Assembly: GCA_964404205.1 (NCBI GenBank)
Contig: CAYOJD010000064.1
Span: forward strand, 1-18,868
Direction: 5' to 3'
Length of the DNA stretch: 18,868 nt
From: CAZWBR01 sp964404205
GTDB lineage: Bacteria > Bacteroidota > Bacteroidia > Bacteroidales > Prolixibacteraceae
A program made the translations under genes and the position numbers. Shown piece by piece: positions 14,689 to 18,868 of this stretch; position 1 is the first letter of the stretch, and each line of letters begins with the position of its first letter. The notes beneath the pieces were generated by a model. The model ran no database searches, was not told where the DNA came from, and saw nothing but the letters and a program-made list of their open reading frames with translations.

Positions 14689-15927
14689 ATGGACAGTCTG
14701 AACTTGATAGACACTTTCTCGGAGTTTAAAGAACTGAAAAACATCGACCGCGCTACGATGATGAGCGTGCTCGAAGATGCTTTTCGCAGTGTGTTGCAAA
14801 AGCAGTTTGGAACGGACGAGAATTTCGACGTCATCATTAACCCCGACAAGGGGGACTTTGAGATTTGGCGTAACCGGGTAGTCGTTGACGATGAGGAGTT
14901 GACCGATGTCAACCTCCAAATCTCGCTTACGCAAGCCAAAAGAATTGATGAGGACTATGAAGTTGGTGAAGATGTGACCGACGAGGTGAAGTTTATCGAC
15001 TTTGGCCGCAGGGCCATTTTGAACCTCCGTCAGAACCTTGCCACACGTATTCTCGAACTCGAGAAAGACAGTATCTATCAGAAATACAAATCCAAAATTG
15101 GCGACATCGTTACCGGCGAAGTGTACCAGATTTGGAAAAAAGAACTTCTGTTGCTCGACGATGAAGGAAACGAACTGTTGCTGCCTAAAACCGAGCAGAT
15201 CCCTTCCGATTTCTTCCGCAAAGGCGATGCCGTGAGAGCGGTGGTCATCAAAGTGGAGATGAAAAATAACAGCCCCTATATTATCCTGTCGCGTACAGCC
15301 CCGGTCTTCCTCGAAAGATTGTTCGAACTGGAAGTCCCTGAAATTTTCGACGGTTTAATTACCATCAAGAAAATTGTCCGCATCCCTGGCGAGAGGGCCA
15401 AAGTGGCTGTCGAGTCGTACGATGAGCGAATCGACCCGGTGGGTGCCTGCGTGGGGATGAAAGGTTCGCGTATTCACGGAATTGTCCGCGAGTTGCGCAA
15501 CGAGAATATCGATGTAATCAATTACACGCACAATATTCAACTCTACATCCAGAGGGCTTTGAACCCGGCTAAAATTTCATCGATTAAGGTTTTCCAGAAA
15601 GAGGGCCGTGCCGATGTTTTCCTGCGCCCCGAAGAGGTATCGCTTGCCATTGGTAAAGGTGGTTTAAATATCAAGCTTGCCAGTCAGCTTACCGGTTTCG
15701 ACATCGACGTTTACCGCGAACGCGAAGCCGCCGACGAAGAGGATGTAAACCTCGACGAATTTGCCGATGAAATCGACGGCTGGGTACTCGATCAATTGAA
15801 AGCCATTGGTTGCGACACCGCACGCAATGTGTTGAAACTTACCCGCGAGGAGCTGATTAAACGTACCGACCTGGAAGAAGAAACCATTGATGAGGTGCTG
15901 AAAATTTTAAGTTCCGAGTTCGAATAA
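14689..15927 (+). CDS. nusA: Transcription elongation/termination factor NusA
   Basis: A 412-residue RNA polymerase-binding protein controlling pausing, termination and antitermination. Domains in order are: the N-terminal RNAP-binding domain (1 to about 125, containing RRAILNLRQNLATRI); S1 domain (about 136-203, GDIVTGEVYQIWKKELLL); KH1 (about 230-285, with GMKGSR at 256-261); and KH2 (about 300-345, with IGKGGLNIKLA at 321-331). The S1 sequence is less canonical than usual, but position and KH motifs settle the identity. After KH2 comes an acidic linker and a short helical region (LDQLKAIGCDTARNVLKL) instead of the two acidic repeats of E. coli NusA, as in other Bacteroidota. It lies between rimP and infB; 56 bases separate it from infB. 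Confidence 0.97.
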   Translation: MDSLNLIDTFSEFKELKNIDRATMMSVLEDAFRSVLQKQFGTDENFDVIINPDKGDFEIWRNRVVVDDEELTDVNLQISLTQAKRIDEDYEVGEDVTDEVKFIDFGRRAILNLRQNLATRILELEKDSIYQKYKSKIGDIVTGEVYQIWKKELLLLDDEGNELLLPKTEQIPSDFFRKGDAVRAVVIKVEMKNNSPYIILSRTAPVFLERLFELEVPEIFDGLITIKKIVRIPGERAKVAVESYDERIDPVGACVGMKGSRIHGIVRELRNENIDVINYTHNIQLYIQRALNPAKISSIKVFQKEGRADVFLRPEEVSLAIGKGGLNIKLASQLTGFDIDVYREREAADEEDVNLDEFADEIDGWVLDQLKAIGCDTARNVLKLTREELIKRTDLEEETIDEVLKILSSEFE

Positions 15928-15983
15928 TCAACGATTTTTTCGTACCCGGAAGAGACAACGCAAAACAAACTGTTTGGTAAATT

Positions 15984-18868
15984 ATGATAACAGGCAATAA
16001 AGGATCAAGACTTAGTAAAGTAGCACGCGAATTGAACGTGGGGATTAACACCATTGTGGAATTTCTCCACAAGCAGGGAATTAAGATTTCTACAGATCCG
16101 AATGCAAAAATCGAACCGGATGTTCATGAATTGCTTGAACGGCAGTTCAAGAAAGATCATGAGGCGCGAATGGAAGCCGACAAGTTAAACCTCCGCCATA
16201 TCCGCACCAAAAAAGAGAGTGTTTCGATTAGCGACATGCACCCTGAGACTCATAATGCCGAAGAGGATGAAGCCGAGGAAACTTCGTTGCTGATTAAAGA
16301 TCGCAGTATACACCACAAAGAGAAATACACTGAACCGGCAAAACCGGTTTCAGCACCGGTGACTCAACCCGAAAAACCGGCCATTAAAGTGGTGGGAAAT
16401 GTCGACCTCGACCAGTTCAACAAACCCAAAGCGAAGCCGGCTGAACCCAAGCCCGAAGTGGAACCGCTTCCCGAAGTAAAAGTTGCCCCGGCCGAAGTAA
16501 AACCCGAAACGCCCGCCGCCGTCGTACCCGAACAGCCAACCGAGAAAGAGGTTGAAAAGGTTGCAGAGCCCAAGGCCGAAGAAAAACCGGAATCCAATTT
16601 CGTATCCAATGTCCCGCAACGCGAAGCATCGCTGAATATTGTGGGCAAAATTGATTTGAACCCTCCTAAACCTGCCGAAAAGCCGAAGAAGGAGATTATC
16701 CTCAACAAAAAGAAACTGGTCACGCAAAAGTCGCTTTCCGAGCAACAGCCACGTCCGCGTCCCGAAAGGGAGAACCGCTATCAGCCGGAGCCCGAAATTG
16801 AAGAAACAGATAAAGAAGACGAAATCTTCAAAATATCGCGCGAAGTACTTTCAGGGCCTAAAGTAGTAGGCAAAATCGATTTGCCTGTTGAGGCACCGAA
16901 GAAAGCTGCCGCAAGCAAGGACGACGATAAATTCTCGCGCAACAAAAAGAAACGCAAACGTGTACAGAAAGATACCAAAGAGAAAGTACCGGTTGGCGAC
17001 AAGAAGTTTGAAGAAGGGGGAGAAGAGAAGAAAGATAAATCGAAGAAAAAATCGGCACTGATTGTCAAAAAGAAGATGCCGGTTAAGCAAGAGGTCAACG
17101 AAGAGGATGTTCAGAAACAGATCAAGGAGACACTTGCCCGTTTGACGACCAAAGGACAAAAAACCAAAGGTTCGAAGCACCGTCGCGACAAGCGTATGGC
17201 CTTTACCGAAAGGATGGCCGAAGAGAGTGCCCGTGCCGAGATGGACAAAAATATTATCAAGGTAACCGAGTTCGTTACCGTAAGCGAACTGGCCACCATG
17301 ATGGATGTAAATCCAACCCAGATTATTGGTACCTGTATGTCGCTGGGGATGTTCGTTTCGATCAACCAGCGGCTTGATGCCGAAACCATGTCGGTAGTGG
17401 CCGATGAATTTGGCTACAAAGTCGAATTTATTTCGGTCGAAGTTCAGGAAGCCATTCAGGAAGAAGAAGACAGCACCGAAGACTTGCTCCCGCGCCCGCC
17501 TATCGTGACGGTGATGGGCCATGTCGACCACGGTAAAACATCGCTGCTCGACTACATCCGTAAAGCCAATGTAATTGCCGGCGAAGCGGGCGGTATTACC
17601 CAGCATATCGGGGCCTACAATGTTAAACTCGAAGATGGCCGCAAAATCACCTTCCTCGATACCCCGGGCCACGAAGCATTTACCGCCATGCGTGCCCGCG
17701 GTGCGCAGGTTACCGACATCGCCATTATTATTGTGGCGGCCGACGATAATGTGATGCCGCAAACCGTCGAAGCCATCAACCATGCTTCGGCAGCCGGTGT
17801 CCCAATTGTGTTTGCCATCAACAAAGTGGATAAACCATCGGCCGACCCTGAAAAGATTAAACACGAACTGGCCAATATGAACTACCTCGTCGAATCGTGG
17901 GGAGGTAAATACCAGTCGCACGATATCTCGGCAAAAAGTGGCCTTGGCGTTCACGAACTGCTCGAAAAAGTATTGCTCGAAGCCGAAATGCTCGAACTCA
18001 AAGCCAATCCCAACAAAAGGGCCGTCGGTTCAATTATCGAATCGTCGCTCGACCGCGGCCGCGGTTATGTGGCCACTATCTTGGTCCAGTCGGGAACGCT
18101 TCGCGTAGGCGATGTGATTCTGGCCGGGCAACATTTCGGCCATGTCAAGGCGATGTTCAACGAGCGCAACCAGCGTGTCGAAGAGGTAGGCCCGTCGGAA
18201 CCGGTATTGATTCTCGGTTTGAACGGCGCACCACAGGCCGGCGACAAGTTCAATGTAATGGAAAGCGAACGCGAAGCCCGTCAGATTGCCAACAAACGCG
18301 AACAGTTGCAACGCGAACAGGGACTCCGTACACAGAAACATATTACCCTCGACGAAATTGGCCGTCGTATCGCTATCGGAAACTTCCAGGAATTGAATGT
18401 CATTGTGAAAGGTGACGTCGACGGTTCTATCGAAGCACTCTCTGACTCGCTGATTAAACTCTCGACCGAAGAAATTCAGGTAAACGTTATCCACAAAGCC
18501 GTGGGAGCCATTACCGAATCGGATATTATGCTCGCTTCGGCATCGAATGCCATTATCGTCGGCTTCCAGGTCCGTCCGTCGATGAGCGCCCGCAAGCTGG
18601 CCGAGAAAGAAGAGATCGATATCCGTCTCTACTCGATTATCTACGACGCCATCAACGAAGTGAAATCGGCTATGGAAGGGATGCTTGCCCCCGAAATCAA
18701 GGAAGAGATCAAAGGTACAGCCGAGATTATGGAAACCTTCAAGATTACCAAAGTGGGCACCATTGCCGGATGTATTGTCCGCGACGGGAAATTTACCCGC
18801 AACTCGAAAGTACGCGTTATCCGCGATGGTATTGTAGTCTTTACCGGCGAACTGGGCTCGCTCAAACG
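15984..18868 (+). CDS. infB: Translation initiation factor IF-2 (3' end outside window)
   Basis: The frame is open from ATG 15984 to the window end (961 full codons). Upstream in frame a TAA at 15978-15980 excludes a longer start. IF-2 is the GTPase that brings fMet-tRNA to the 30S subunit and joins the 50S. The N-terminus is an IF2N-type domain (RLSKVARELNVGINTIVEFLH pattern, split here as residues 9-29). A long Pro/Glu/Lys-rich linker (about 110-400) and a second IF2N-like segment (VTEFVTVSELATMMDVN) follow. The G domain has G1 GHVDHGKT (512-519), G3 DTPGH (559-563), G4 NKVDK (613-617) and G5 SAK (649-651). Domain II, III and most of the C-terminal fMet-tRNA-binding domain follow. The frame ends at ...GELGSLKR, so only a few dozen residues are missing. 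The linker contains three copies of a [IV]VGxxDL motif. Confidence 0.97.
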   Translation, partial: MITGNKGSRLSKVARELNVGINTIVEFLHKQGIKISTDPNAKIEPDVHELLERQFKKDHEARMEADKLNLRHIRTKKESVSISDMHPETHNAEEDEAEETSLLIKDRSIHHKEKYTEPAKPVSAPVTQPEKPAIKVVGNVDLDQFNKPKAKPAEPKPEVEPLPEVKVAPAEVKPETPAAVVPEQPTEKEVEKVAEPKAEEKPESNFVSNVPQREASLNIVGKIDLNPPKPAEKPKKEIILNKKKLVTQKSLSEQQPRPRPERENRYQPEPEIEETDKEDEIFKISREVLSGPKVVGKIDLPVEAPKKAAASKDDDKFSRNKKKRKRVQKDTKEKVPVGDKKFEEGGEEKKDKSKKKSALIVKKKMPVKQEVNEEDVQKQIKETLARLTTKGQKTKGSKHRRDKRMAFTERMAEESARAEMDKNIIKVTEFVTVSELATMMDVNPTQIIGTCMSLGMFVSINQRLDAETMSVVADEFGYKVEFISVEVQEAIQEEEDSTEDLLPRPPIVTVMGHVDHGKTSLLDYIRKANVIAGEAGGITQHIGAYNVKLEDGRKITFLDTPGHEAFTAMRARGAQVTDIAIIIVAADDNVMPQTVEAINHASAAGVPIVFAINKVDKPSADPEKIKHELANMNYLVESWGGKYQSHDISAKSGLGVHELLEKVLLEAEMLELKANPNKRAVGSIIESSLDRGRGYVATILVQSGTLRVGDVILAGQHFGHVKAMFNERNQRVEEVGPSEPVLILGLNGAPQAGDKFNVMESEREARQIANKREQLQREQGLRTQKHITLDEIGRRIAIGNFQELNVIVKGDVDGSIEALSDSLIKLSTEEIQVNVIHKAVGAITESDIMLASASNAIIVGFQVRPSMSARKLAEKEEIDIRLYSIIYDAINEVKSAMEGMLAPEIKEEIKGTAEIMETFKITKVGTIAGCIVRDGKFTRNSKVRVIRDGIVVFTGELGSLK

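Noticed and set aside
16851..17954. Long open frame (367 codons) antisense to infB
   Set aside because: It lies opposite a well-supported infB frame and reads as low-complexity His/Phe-rich sequence with no family features; such frames arise from codon bias.
1..18868. Search for defence systems, mobile elements, CRISPR, tRNA or a biosynthetic cluster
   Set aside because: Every long frame is explained by core or common envelope genes, intergenic gaps are short, and no repeats or integrase-like genes are seen.

Overview
This is a stretch of conserved chromosome from a member of the Bacteroidota. The evidence is a fused lpxC-fabZ gene, a NusA without the C-terminal acidic repeats, -7 promoter elements of the TAnnTTTG type, few Shine-Dalgarno sites, and a lipid A cluster ordered HD hydrolase - lpxD - lpxC/fabZ - lpxA. 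The family cannot be fixed from this sequence alone. I see no tRNA, rRNA, CRISPR array, insertion sequence, prophage or integrase, and no clear sign of recent transfer.

Layout. (1) 1-273 is the 3' end of a PfkB/ribokinase-type kinase. It converges on tyrS (329-1624, minus) across a shared bidirectional terminator. (2) Divergent from tyrS lie two exported proteins: a C26-type class I glutamine amidotransferase-like hydrolase (1748-2833) and a YtfJ-like thioredoxin-fold protein (2884-3426). (3) After an AT-rich gap comes a complete tripartite RND efflux operon: lipoprotein adaptor, AcrB-type pump and lipoprotein TolC-type channel (about 3652-9318). (4) A minus-strand operon, 14019 down to 9391, carries an HD-domain (d)NTPase-like gene, lpxD, the lpxC-fabZ fusion and lpxA, ending in a strong terminator. 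(5) On the plus strand from 14218, rimP-nusA-infB forms the classic translation/transcription-factor operon. It has a good Bacteroidota promoter and a leader hairpin that looks like an attenuator; infB runs off the window end.

How they fit together. The lpx genes supply the first acylation, the deacetylation and the second acylation of UDP-GlcNAc for lipid A, and the FabZ domain sits where hydroxyacyl-ACP is shared between fatty acid elongation and lipid A. The RND operon spans both membranes of the same Gram-negative envelope. rimP, nusA and infB serve 30S maturation, transcription elongation/termination and translation initiation.

I did not find a convincing new biological system. The points most worth a second look are: a one-base frame break in poly-T tracts within the lipoprotein signal of the efflux adaptor; the attenuator-like hairpin before rimP; a hairpin between lpxC-fabZ and lpxA; and the secreted C26-like hydrolase of unknown substrate.
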